DNA of 29,254 bases from Byssochlamys sp. IMV 00236 (lineage: Eukaryota; Ascomycota; Eurotiomycetes; Eurotiales; Thermoascaceae), in NCBI GenBank assembly GCA_001931875.2, contig MSJH02000528.1, positions 1-29,254 of the forward strand. The letters run 5' to 3'. Numbering within the stretch: the stretch's first letter is position 1; each line of letters opens with the position of its first letter. Below the pieces are notes generated by a model that saw only the letters and a list, made by a program, of their open reading frames with translations, was not told the DNA's origin and ran no database searches. The position numbers and the translations under genes are program-made. Shown piece by piece: positions 1-13,000 of the stretch.

Positions 1-299
1 ATATATATATATATATATTATATCTTTTCCTGCTTCTTTATTATTTCATAAAGAATATTTTTCTGTGTGAATAGAGCTAATGTAGGGCAAAGAGAAGGGA
101 AAGGGGGTAAATAAACGGACTTTACAATTAAAAGAGTAACAGTAAGGGCAAACATTTACTTTACACAAGTGTAACAATCACTCTACTACATAGCATTGAC
201 AGTGCCAGATGGACGATTTTGCTTATTTCATTTGTTGAATGAATATAAACATTCCATTTTTACGCTAAGCTTACTTTGGATAAGGTCGTTTTTTAAACA
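1..299. other. AT-rich non-coding DNA with AT microsatellite
   Basis: The window opens with an (AT)n dinucleotide run at 1-18. The rest is AT-rich with no convincing open frame on either strand. It leads directly into the retrotransposon relic. Confidence 0.6.
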
Positions 300-1090
300 T
301 TGAAAGTCAAAGACATACGCATTGACAACCTCTGTTCTAGGTCATTGTTCTATTTCCATCAAAGACATTTGTCATTGATAAAGAACTTTCATCCTACCCC
401 TCAGTTACATGGGCTACGTCAAGGTGATCGACTCTCACCGTTACTGTTTAGCTTGGCCATTGAACCGCTTCTTCGTACAATCCTGACTAATAACCAGCTT
501 CGAGGTGTGTCCTTACACTCAGTTCCAGCCTCACGTAATAACAAGCCATGGCCCTACTTATTCCCCTGGATCCACCTTCGCCTGAGAACAATAGACCCAT
601 CTCTATCAAACGTCAAAGTCATGTTGATGATCTGGGGATGTTTCTCTCTCACCCGTCTGAAAGGCCATACCTCCTCGATCTTCTCTCGCTCTATGATCGT
701 GCGTTCAGCGCAAAGATCAACCTTAATAAAAATGTCATCATGTCTCTCTCTCTCTCTGGAAGAAGCTATTCTGAATGAATTTTTATTGCCCAATGCCGCC
801 TTGGGTTACCCGCTCTATTCTTCTCAGCACCAGCTGGGCGCCTATTTGGCCACTGTCAAAACGAAAACAATTAGGCATGTTCATCTGTTAAAAGATCGAC
901 TTCTGTCTACACAAGGCACAGATCTAGTGACCAACTCTTTGTTACTTTGCCAACTGTGACATCCCCTATGTATCATTCCTGTACCTGGACAATGGCTTAA
1001 TGACATTCAAACTGTCATCCGTAAGTTCCTGCTGCCCTTTTGGCCAACGCCGTTCTGATTTACACTGTGTCAACTTGGTAAAAAAAAGAA
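300..1090 (+). mobile_element. Degenerate non-LTR retrotransposon (LINE) reverse transcriptase fragment
   Basis: This is a piece of a reverse transcriptase gene, broken by frameshifts. Frame 3 carries the palm-domain segment with the signature LRQGDRLSPLLFSLAIEPLL (about 415-475). The coding signal then moves to frame 2 (about 548-770), where the catalytic YADD-type motif appears as HVDDLGMFLSHPSE; its tyrosine-alanine pair is replaced. It returns to frame 3 with GYPLYSSQHQLGAYL and the following thumb-like segment. After the stop at 957-959, residual similarity continues to about 1090 (PVPGQWLNDIQTVIRKFLLP in another frame). The endonuclease and N-terminal RT parts are absent, so this is a truncated, inactive copy. 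RT identity is confident; the exact family and ends are not. Confidence 0.85.
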
Positions 1091-1321
1091 ATTGACGCAT
1101 TCTTGAATACATACTTGAATACACACTAGAAAATATTGTGAATTGGAAAAATAAGCAAGAAAATAAAAAAGACAAGCTTATTGACCGTCTGTGTCTACCA
1201 TTAATTGCTGAAATAATCTCTTGCAATAAAAGATAAAGTCTAGAACGATAAAATAGGCGTTGGTTTCTTTGTTGAAAGAACAAAATATTGTTTATTGATA
1301 TTTTTTGTAGTGTTTTTTTGG

Positions 1322-1966
1322 TTAAGTCTCTTTATCTTTGAAAAGAATCCGCTCTTCCCAACATCTAGCACTGTTTGCTTCAGTTTTCTCCTTGTTTTTT
1401 CTATCGTCTTTGAAGAAATCAACTTCTTCCTTTTCTTCAAGTTCTGACAACGTGTTGAAGATGGTAGTATGGCTTCCTTTTTTGTTGATCAAGGGCTTCA
1501 ACTCAGAGAAAGTATTGAAGCCATCAGCTGACAACTTTAGCTTTCTCTTTAATTTTTCGTCGTTCTTAACCTTGACCAGCAGATCACCAATTTTGCTTCT
1601 GTCGATTTCTAGATACGCGAATGTTCTTAAGAGGAACGAAGCACATTCCAACAAGCTATCCTCCGAAACAATTGGATGATCCCTCACCCTTAGAGGATTG
1701 ATGGGATACAATCCATCATTGTAAAATCTAAGACTGTGGAAGGACCATAGTCTTTTGGCGTCTTTTTTGTAGTACTGCTTCAAAAGACACCCGGACGTTT
1801 TGGTTGAGGGAGGGACGGTAAGAGAATATATCTCTGAGGTACGATATGAAGTGATGTCCATTTCGAATCGGGACATAGGAACGGACGTACCAACAAATGG
1901 CACCATGCGCCCTTCTTCGTATCCAATAAATCCACCGATAATCAGTAGCTCAAATTTTGGGTTTTG
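1322..1966 (-). pseudogene. Orphan coding exon, unknown protein, no start codon
   Basis: An open minus-strand frame of 214 codons runs from a splice-acceptor-like TAG ending at 1967 to a stop at 1322. It could be joined in phase 0 to sequence above 2028 by a 61-nt GTAAAT...TAG intron (1967-2027). That upstream frame meets a TGA within a few codons and has no ATG, so the 5' part is missing or lies elsewhere. The first ATG inside the exon is at 1906, giving a 194-residue product. The N-terminal half is hydrophobic to mixed (LLIIGGFIGYEEGRMVPFVG). The C-terminal quarter is highly charged, rich in Lys and Glu. I do not recognise the family. It may be the 3' exon of a decayed gene or part of a mobile element, given the LINE relic next to it. 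Confidence 0.4.
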
Positions 1967-4900
1967 CTATTTACACAGCAAACAGCATTATGTACAATTT
2001 TTTATACAGCATATTTATTATATTTACCTTATAAGCACTTCATCGTATAAAGTGTTACTTGAAGAAAAAAGAGAGACAAAAAAGACTGACCACAAAGTAC
2101 GTTATTTTTATAGACGCGTCATGCCCAATCTCATTGACCGTGATGGAATCATGCAATAGTCATCCACGGAGTAATTTTACAGGACTGTAAGCAGCAATGT
2201 TAGTTTCAGTTGAAGAGTTCATTTTTTAAAAAGATAGAAATAGAGAGAATAGTAGAGTTATAAAATAAGAAGCAATGTTGTGTTTATTGTATTAATATTT
2301 GTTTTAAAGAAATAAGATGTCAGTGACTAACAACTTAGATTATTGAGAAGAAATGATATAGTTCGAAAAAGGAACACAAAGTTTAAAAGAAAAACTATTA
2401 CAAAAGCAGTATTTTTCGTTGGGTATTGTAATAAATGTTAATACTTCGATCAGCCTACTATGGATTGCTGCGTCTTTATACTGCGTCGTCTATGTCTCAT
2501 GGTTTGTACTGGCCGCAGTAATCCTCAAGAACATATAAATATCCCACCATATTTTATTCAATAAAGATTATTCTATTCTATTCTCTTATTCATACTCTTA
2601 TTCTAATTCTAATTGGAAATCCTCTGGCATTCCTATTTCTGAGTTTATTCTTATTTTGTTTGTAACCCACAAAAATTACAGGTATTTACGTGGATGCTGT
2701 CCTGCAATAGTCCTGTTTTCTTGTAAAATGCTGCTTAATGATGAGCTCCCTCTTGTCCCAACATAATAAAGAGATACTTCTCTTATACTTTAGTGTTGTA
2801 CATAGTGTTGTGTAGGTGTAGTTCGTCTAATGCTGTGCAAATTAAATTGTTTACGTCACTTGTTATACACTCTTTCCGGAAAGTAAATTCGCCTGTGATC
2901 GAAAATAAATACACCCAAGGTGAGAACAAAATTCATGTTGCATGAAATGTAAATTCGTCGTCGCCAAGAATATTTTCGTAATATTAACAGGTGGGCTGTC
3001 TTGGAGTTGAAATTAACTTAATATTATAAATAACCCTCTTTAGTCTGTTTGTAAAAGTTTAAATTCTTTATTCGGTTTTTCCATGAAATCAGAAGAACAT
3101 GTAGTCATATTTGGCAATGCATATTCTTGAATGGTCACGAAGCAGATCGCTCCTATTTGACACGATTTCTTTGTTCCAGGTACCCGATCCTGAAACTTGT
3201 TTGTAAAAGAAAAAAAAAGTATAAAAATCCATTTTAATTGAGTCCTTTTTTTTGCTTCTTTACAGCATTCTGGGGAGAGTAGCGATAACTACCTAGGATA
3301 GTTTAAACAAAAAAAAAAAAAAGGAACGGAGGACAGAGAGAACCCAGAGCACAAGAAGAGGCAACTGGGAGAACGTTCCAGATATACACGCCAGAGAGCA
3401 AAGAGGGCGGGACAAGCGAGTCAGAGCAAGACCATGAGGACAGGCTAGTTTTGATTGGTGAATCTTTGAACACTCAGAGGGATACTTGATAACTGCACCT
3501 TGGTGGTAAGTAAAACTAATATTAGGATATATGTTCTAATACTAACATATGTTTCTCTCTTTTTTCTACATATAAACTCATTATCTCTCTCTCTCTCTTT
3601 TGACATGATGTCGTTTTATTCGAACATATTTTTCTTTGTCGTCTTTTTACGCAAATAATTTTTTTTATTTTATGACAACATTTTATAAAATTAATGTCAA
3701 TAATTAATAAAAATACAGTAGCAAAACCCGTTTCTCATAACTGAAGGGCTAATGCTACGGAAGCTATCTATGATGTCATTTTACAACTTTACACTATCAG
3801 AATCTCTATCTAACCAAAGAGTGCTCCAGTGGAATATACTTCGATGTAAAATATACGTGAATGATTTTGGTTTTTTGATGTTGAATACGAATTTATAAAG
3901 CCTCCATCTTGGATTGTTTCTTTTCAAAAAGAAAAGATGAAATTGTCGTGTTTACATAGATCACACATCTCTTAATTCTCTATTTATTCATTCTCAGCTA
4001 ATAGACGACATCAGACATTTACAGTCGTCACCTCTCATTTATTAGTTCTTCTCTCAACTTTGAATAAAGAATAGTAATTGTTAGCTATTGACTCCTACTG
4101 TTCTTACACACAAATACCAAAAATACAACAGAAATGTAGTTATTGCTGTACTTTAATTTCATTTTGTCAGTTCGAACAACAAAGAATATGGAAACATATC
4201 TGTGTCTGAGTAAGTTTACTGCGACAACGCATTATGAAAAGTTTCGTTAATAGCATCACAGATAGTGGCTAAAGGTAGCTTAATTCCAGCAAGCCTACAC
4301 CCATTCTGTAGAGATGAAGTATCTGCATTTTCGCAACAATCGTAGATGTTTTCTTACATCACAAAGGCATTGACGACTGCATCTACGGTTCTAATGATCC
4401 TTATGCGCAACCAGTAGCAAAATTGAAGGAGAAATGGGAAAAACCTACCATGAGGTTTCGATTTTCTTTGATCGATTTGAGCTTTTGCAGCGAGGGATGT
4501 TATTGATGCGGTGTCTATTTAATAAAGTGCAATTATCCATAATGAGCTTGTTCTTCTTTTGTTTAGATTTGGCTTTTAGTTGCTTTATTTCCTTACTTTA
4601 TTATTTGATAGATTAATATGTTCTTTCCTTCAGTGCAATTTTTGCAGACAAAAGAAAGGAACAATCTTTCTTTGCGATACATATCTTCAATATGAAACGA
4701 GTGGAGCAACGTGCAAGAAATGTAAAAGTAATTGTGTTACGAAAACTCCAATATATGGAGTGTTGAACACATCGCAAGTAGTGGTCTTGTTTGTTATCAG
4801 CCTTTTCTTTATTTATTTGACAACATATTACTATATCACATAAATGAAATAAAAAACATTATTCTTTATCTTCTTGAGTGAGATCAGAGTAAACAAAGCA

Positions 4901-6070
4901 ATAGACAAAATAATCAACACTTCATGTGTACCAAAAATTGACAAGTATAGAGAGAGAAGGAGATAGTTTATACCCAGCTATTATGCTTTGTATTGCCAAT
5001 GTCTCACGTGATACCACGCCTATGTACATTTTGTGCATTTTTCATGATCGAACTCCTAAAAAAATTTTCAAACATAATAGATCAAAAGAAAAAGAAAATA
5101 TAGCCAATAAATCACAGTAGAGCTCACTTAAGCTCAGACACTGCTGAGCAGAACAAAGATCACGATGGTTGCTTCCAATGAGGCTGCGCATCTAATAGAA
5201 AGGGATATTGAATGTACGGCCACAGGCCCCTTTTGGCTCGGGTATTTTTAATACTTCATTTAGACACGCAATGAACCTGACGAGGTCTATCAATATATGG
5301 TCAATATCATATGTTCTATATGATGCAGTACTCTTTCTTTCTTACTTTTTCTGTTAATAAAGACTTTAGAGAAAGTAGCACATGAGCTACTCAAACCTGT
5401 GCTTTAGTTTATCCTCGTAAAACAGGAAATCTGATGTACCATTGATTGAAAGAGGCCAATAAAATAAAGAATATCTATTTTTGGAAATATAAAATCCTTT
5501 TATAAAATCAAAACACGTTTTTTGAATGGTTGCTGGGAAAAGTAGATCCAAGAGAAGCATGTCATTTTCTTAATTTGATCCGCCAACAGGGAACTCCGAT
5601 ATGCAAACAAAGAAAAGAGAGGAAAGTGGCAAAATACATTTCACCCCTTGATGACTGGCCCTCATTTGAGAAAGATCTTTATTCACTGCGGTGATACACC
5701 CCTTTGCCCCTTCCCTTTTATTCTTCGTTACTATGTTTAGATCCAAGACATAAAAGATGTGACACTAAATTTTTACTGAAGTTCAATATAGCTCATGAAA
5801 TAAATGAATGCTAAGAACTATGTAAGGTTAAAGTGCATAGATCGATGATGTCTGTAAAAGATGCCGAATACAGAAACAAATAAGGAAGAAAAGAGCGAGT
5901 GAGAAGGTACAAAAAATGAAAAAATTGTAATTAATAAACTTGAATTAGCTGAGACAATATAAGAAAAGCTTGTCTGGCTTCTATGCTGCTTTCATCTCCA
6001 CTCTCTTTTTTAAACTCTCTCTCTTTTTCTCTCTCTCTTTTTTTTTATTATTGAAACAAGAAGGAAAAAG
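1967..6070. other. Gene-poor AT-rich DNA with short relics
   Basis: No intact gene is visible in this 4.1-kb stretch. A short open segment at about 2445-2537 ends before an AATAAA-like tail (about 2560-2570) and could be the 3' end of a retroelement. A purine-rich, relatively GC-rich block lies at about 3308-3470, beginning with an A run of about 14. A (CT)n tract lies at about 3583-3599. Between 4319 and 4845 there are short cysteine-containing open frames on the plus strand, for example 4580-4843 with several CxxC pairs, and an ATG-less frame at about 4319-4507. None can be assembled into a recognisable protein. The region ends with a CT-rich leader (about 6001-6045) just before the next gene. 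Confidence 0.5.
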
Positions 6071-7416
6071 ATGCCACAGAGATATGAAATCGTTCAAGAT
6101 GCTGAAATGACTAAACCTTATTTAACCCCCTTAAATCAAGAAGAGAGTGATCCTGAAAAACATGCATTCATTTCAGATACTATAAAAGACACTGCATACA
6201 CCTCTTCTTTTTCACTAATGCACAGAATATTTTACTCAAAATATTTAAATGAGATAGCTGCTCAGCACTCACCTTCAGCTATAGCACAACATCGAGAAAG
6301 TGCCCAAAAGATCGGCTGGATTCATTCAAGACTGTCCCCACCAGCTGAAATCAAGACCTTGCAAGATGTCAAACACTTGATCTTTAACCATGAGTTCTAC
6401 AGACTTCTTATGGTTCTTGCCTGGCTACTTTTGGGAGGATTGATTGAAATATTTTTAGCTCAACTAGGCGATATGAGATATTTTGCAATGCCAGCGACAA
6501 GCAAGGTACTTGCTCAATTAAAACACGCATGGATAGCTCATTAACATATGATCAATTTAGCATCCTCTGATTGATCTATTACACGACGTGTTTCCAAGAG
6601 TCGAAAACTTCCAAATTGTAAATTACCTACTGACATGCTGTGTTGCTTACACCGTCATTGGATTTGCTATTCAATCACCTGATTGGAGCACTCGTTTTAC
6701 ACTCATTCGAAGATACACCTTTATACTTGGATGTCTCTATATTTTCAGAGGCATTACACTTCTCGTAACCACACTACCTTCTTCCTTGGTCGATGAATGT
6801 AAACCACCAGAGACGGAATTAACCGGTTCTGTCGGAGAGCGATTTGGATTTATTTATAAAGTGGTAGCTGGATCAGCGTTCGGTTGCACGGATAACATTT
6901 TTTCTGGTCACACATCGGTCATGATGTCGTGCGTCCTTTTGTGGCGTGCTCACTCCAGACTTAGACGACCTTTCAGTTGGTTGCTGTATCTTATCGCTTT
7001 CACTGGTATGCTTATGATCATCGTTTCAAGATTTCACTACACTATTGATGTCCTTCTTGCTATCTGTAAGCATTAACATTCACACTCTATCTGTTTAACT
7101 TATGTTTATTATAGTCATCACTTATACCACTTGGAATATCTATTTGCAATACATAAGAGAAGCATCAACTCGTTATATATTTGGTTTCACAAAACATGCA
7201 GCATTTGATGTCTTTAATACAATGATGGTAGATGGGGCACAAACATATCAATATCTTGCATGGCAACCTCACGCATTGGGGCAAGATTGGCTCATGCACC
7301 TGTGTATGTATGTCGATGGTCTGGACATCAAGTTACGTACGATGGGAGTACTGGATGAACAAGGCGAATGGCGTCCAATGATGAACCAACCAAGTTTGAC
7401 CAAATCTATGGTTTAA
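6071..7416 (+). CDS. Sphingomyelin-synthase-like membrane phosphotransferase (PAP2_C family)
   Basis: I assign three exons, 6071-6505, 6561-7065 and 7115-7416, joined by introns of 55 nt (GTACTT...TTTAG) and 49 nt (GTAAGC...TATAG). The product is 413 residues. A polar N-terminus of about 110 residues is followed by several hydrophobic segments. The catalytic signatures of the sphingomyelin synthase family are visible: CTDNIFSGHTSVMM with His262, and FHYTIDVLLA with His304 and Asp308. The spacing (42 and 4 residues) closely matches the His-His-Asp triad of animal SMS1. Known family members transfer a phospho-head group from a phospholipid to ceramide in Golgi or plasma membrane. The head group used here cannot be read from sequence; phosphoethanolamine or phosphoinositol are alternatives to phosphocholine. 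The ATG at 6071 follows a CT-rich leader. Family call is strong, substrate unknown. Confidence 0.88.
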
Positions 7417-7494
7417 TCAATTACATATACATATACATAATCATGTACATTTATCACCATTGTTACTACTATTACTACCACTACTATTATTGTT

Positions 7495-7524
7495 ACTAAT
7501 ACTAATACTAATACTAATACTAAT
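7495..7524. repeat. ACTAAT microsatellite (five copies)
   Basis: Five tandem ACTAAT hexamers, preceded by an impure ACT/ATT-rich stretch from about 7464. It lies in the intergenic gap between two convergent genes. Confidence 0.9.
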
Positions 7525-7559
7525 TGCTCACACTAATATAATAAAAAGTACTTTATTAA

Positions 7560-8087
7560 TTAATCGCTGGTGTACCCTTCCTTTTCAAATGCATCCCAAT
7601 CGAAATCATCATAGTTTTCTTCATCATCATTATTATGATCTTCCTTCTTTGGCACATCTCGACCTTCCTGCTTGGCTAATATCTCATCATACCATTTTAA
7701 CAGTTGACTCTTTTGCTTAGTTGTGAAGCAAGGTACTTTTAATGCATCCTCAATCAATGGAAACGATGATACTTGGTCTGTCAAACCACTTTGTTGAATC
7801 AATACACATCAGTCATGCGATACTGGCTGGTATCATTTACCTTCTGTCAAATACAGTAAAGTAAGCCTCAATACATGCAAACAGTTTGTTCTTTTCTTTA
7901 TCTGAAAATCTATAATCCTTTTTTGATATGAATAAAAAAAAAGGCACCAATATTATAATAAAAATAGCCATACTTGGTTCTTGAATATGAATTTCTTTAG
8001 TGTGTTCATTTGCTTTACTGTCTTTGCTGTGGGTGGTTTGGGTATATTTTTGGTATCGTCATGAAATTGTTGAATGCGTTGCTCCAT
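7560..8087 (-). CDS. Small conserved-looking protein with acidic C-terminus, unknown function
   Basis: Three exons read on the minus strand: 8087-7974, 7917-7841 and 7788-7560. The introns are 56 nt (GTATGG...AAAAG) and 52 nt (GTAAAT...AAAG). Together they give a 139-residue protein starting MEQRIQQFHDDTKNIPKPP. All three junctions keep one frame, which supports the model. The N-terminal two thirds look helical and basic/polar. The C-terminal about 35 residues are strongly acidic with aromatic residues, ending DWDAFEKEGYTSD. There is no signal peptide or membrane segment. I do not recognise the family; the acidic aromatic tail suggests a protein-interaction tail. It converges on the sphingomyelin-synthase-like gene with 143 bp between stop codons. 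Real gene likely, function unknown. Confidence 0.65.
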
Positions 8088-8193
8088 TGTAAATAAAGAA
8101 GGGGAAAGAAAAAGAGAGAGAGAGAAAGAGAGAGTGTGTGGCTTGTGTCTTTACTACGTCGTAGAAAATTGAGTCCTTTTGAAATTGGTGAAT

Positions 8194-8465
8194 ACTACAT
8201 GCACCAGAAAATAAACCAGAAAATAGGCTAAATAATGTAAATACGAATTTATCATACGTGGTCTTTTTGATCAACTGACAACATTTCTTTTTTCTCTTCT
8301 TGAAAAGATAAACAAATCAATATGGCGACTTTATTAAGCGATGCTTAACGCGACGCCACACATTCAAAGGTTTTGCTGGAAGATATCATAGGTAATGGAT
8401 GAAGGTAGTGCCCGTAGAATTAGTCTAACTTCTGGATTTCTGGTGCATTTTCTGGTGCATGTAGT
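8194..8465. repeat. Candidate MITE-like element with 31-bp inverted ends
   Basis: Positions 8194-8224 and 8435-8465 are inverted copies differing at only a few positions; the outer 19 bases (ACTACATGCACCAGAAAAT) match exactly. The 272-bp unit has no coding frame of note. Its right arm contains a short direct repeat of TTCTGGTGCAT. No clear target-site duplication is visible. It abuts the 3' truncation of the transposase relic, so it could be an independent miniature element or the remains of that transposon's own termini. Confidence 0.55.
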
Positions 8466-8486
8466 GTTTCCCTTTGAAATTTGTAA

Positions 8487-9190
8487 TCATCCGGGTACAC
8501 GGAGAGCAAAGCTCTTATATCTGATCTTTATATGAAAAGCAGATTCATCAACAAGCATGCAATTACTTTCGAAATCCATATCAGTTTCATTCCACTTTTG
8601 AACCCAAGTATATCCCTTTTCAATACTTTCAAGAGAATTTCTTTTTTTTGAATGAAGGTGTGCTTTTTTGAGAGTCAAAGCACGTTTCTCGGTCATAAAT
8701 CTATGAACTGCGCTCTTCGAGTCTTTTAGCTCTTTAAACTCATTAGTGAGGCTTTCCATAGCTTGATCCAGAGTTGCGGAAGGGAAGTCTTTATACTCCC
8801 GCTCAAGAAAAGCTTGATGTTTGTCATTAAAGTGGCAGGTCTCCTAGCTTTGACTTTACCTTCATTGGAGGCGTTCTTCTCAAATTCTTTTTGATCTTCT
8901 TCAAACCAGTTGTAAGCAGTGCGACGAGGAATATTTAGCTGCTTTCCTGCTGTCAAACCTTTCTCATATATCAAATAAAAGAAGTTCTCTTTGATATCAT
9001 CACCATAAACTCTGTAGGTTCCTTCTTAAACTTTCTTCTTGGAGAGTACTTCACCTTTTTGAATATCGGGGCTGACCTTTTATTCGCGCTCAGGTGGTTT
9101 AATGTCAAAATATTCATCAAAATTAGTAACGCTATCCAAAGGATATTGTTCCTCGTCAACTTCCATAGATATAGCCTCATCAACGGCGCT
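8487..9190 (-). mobile_element. Truncated Tc1/mariner-like transposase pseudogene
   Basis: Read on the minus strand from about 9190, an acidic N-terminal leader is followed by a stop or frameshift near 9080. Next come a helix-turn-helix segment containing GLTAGKQLNIPRRTAYNWF (about 8900-8955) and a region rich in Lys and Glu. A frame change near 8770 leads to a second segment with KSAVHRFMTEK. The last recognisable piece is CMLVDESAFHI, which carries the first catalytic Asp of a DDE_3-type domain (about 8530). Sequence downstream loses all resemblance, so the remaining two catalytic acids are missing. At least two frame changes plus the truncation make this inactive. The family assignment rests on domain order and the DESAFHI motif. 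Confidence 0.75.
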
Positions 9191-9465
9191 ACCCTTTCCG
9201 TCTTTGTAGTAAATTTAAAAATTCATTGTAACTGATTTGTATGTAGAAAAAAGGACATGACTCTAAAACTGTGCCATTCTTTGAAAATTATCTGTGCCAA
9301 AAATGATTTTTATTTTGTGCTGAATTTAAATTTGAAAGTGTGACAAAAAATAAAATGTGCTTGTGTCAATAATTAAAAATTAGAGTGAAGTAAAAGGCAT
9401 GTCTTCCGTTGGTTGCAACCTAATAATGTATATCAGCAATCACAGTCTTCTAATAACAATAGCAA
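9191..9465. other. Non-coding spacer
   Basis: AT-rich spacer between the transposase relic and the stop codon of the dioxygenase gene. It holds no supported feature. Confidence 0.5.
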
Positions 9466-10544
<1,079 letters not shown>

Positions 10545-11686
10545 AAAAAAAAAGAAGGGGGGGCAAAAACGGGCTAATTTCTTTTTGTGATGCCGTGTGT
10601 ACAATGTGTCACTTTGAATATTTATCAGCTTATTTTACATAAATCATAAAGCAAACTGTTTACACTTTATCTCGCACTGACCACTTTTTGTTTACTGAAT
10701 ATGTTTGAATGTTTGTTATCCACTTCTTTACTCTGAAGTTTCTTTGTTCCTTATCCCTTCAGCTTGAAAAAACTGGGAAACAGTTTCTCATTTATCTATC
10801 CTTAGATGCATATGTATGCATTCCCCTTTAAAATGACCTCTTAAGGTAGAGAATTATCATATGAATTGCCCATAAAGCTGGATTCATGTCTATTTATTGA
10901 CCTGTTACACGAATGGATAAAAAAGTGTTTATTTATTTATGTGTAATCGGATGAAATCCCGAAACACAAAAACATCCTCTTGAAACGCTATCATAACTTT
11001 AATATTTGGTTTAATACTAAAACTTGTAACAAAATAATGGCATATCATATGATAATACTTCTTATTTACTTCGATCTGCATTACTTTTTTTTTTGAAAAA
11101 AAAATATTTGTCATGGTAACAGCCGTCATGGTGATAATTGTTGTTTGTTGCCGTGTTTATTCTACTTGCAAAAAAAAAAAAAAAAAAGATGAAGATAATA
11201 AAATACGCATGCTTACCATTTTATTTTTACATAATAGAGAGCATGGAGAAACTTGCTGGCGCGGTTTACCAAAAGAGTAGTTACCGGAACAATCGCTCCG
11301 TTCGGTAACAACAACAACAACAACAACAACAAAAATTAAATGCCATATATCATCTTCAACTACAAGAGGAAGGAATAAAGAAAAAAAAAGAAAGTTAAAG
11401 ATAAAAGTCAAGTATAATAAATAAAGCATGATTAAAAAAAAAAAAATAGTGAAAGTCGCTTTGTGTTTATTCGTAAACATTTATTTTCAACACAATAGAG
11501 CCACATGATAGTCCTTGGCTATCCTATATTTGATTGTTTGAAGTTAAGACTTTATTTTTACTTCTTTCTTTCTCTTTTTCTTTTTATAAACGATCAGCAA
11601 AAAGGAAAAAGGAAAACAAATAAACTGCCCTTTTATTTCGTTGTTTTTTCTCTTTTGTTGTCAACACGATACACGCCTTTCCCTTC
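10545..11686. other. Intergenic region between divergent genes, with hairpin and CAA repeat
   Basis: This 1.1-kb stretch separates the divergently transcribed dioxygenase and forkhead genes and should hold both promoters. It contains a run of A (about 11170-11186), an inverted repeat at 11280-11309, and a (CAA)n tract at about 11308-11332. A CT-rich segment and an A/T-rich leader run up to the forkhead ATG. Open frames here look like chance. Confidence 0.5.
11280..11309. promoter_or_regulatory. Inverted repeat upstream of the forkhead gene
   Basis: GTTACCGGAAC (11280-11290) and GTTCGGTAAC (11300-11309) are inverted copies with a one-base bulge and a 9-base loop. The site lies about 380 bp upstream of the forkhead start. 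It could be a dimeric transcription-factor site or an mRNA/DNA hairpin; function is unproven. Confidence 0.35.

Positions 11687-13000
<1,314 letters not shown>

Noticed and set aside
4434..5120. Short plus-strand frames in the gene-poor region
   Set aside because: Too short, no splice model joins them into a recognisable protein; mentioned only as possible relics.
7460..7720. 86-codon plus-strand frame of leucine and isoleucine runs
   Set aside because: It is a translation of the ACT/ATT microsatellite and the antisense of a real exon.
8059..8274. 71-codon minus-strand frame
   Set aside because: It overlaps the start of the small acidic protein gene and a GA-rich tract, with no family resemblance or initiation context.
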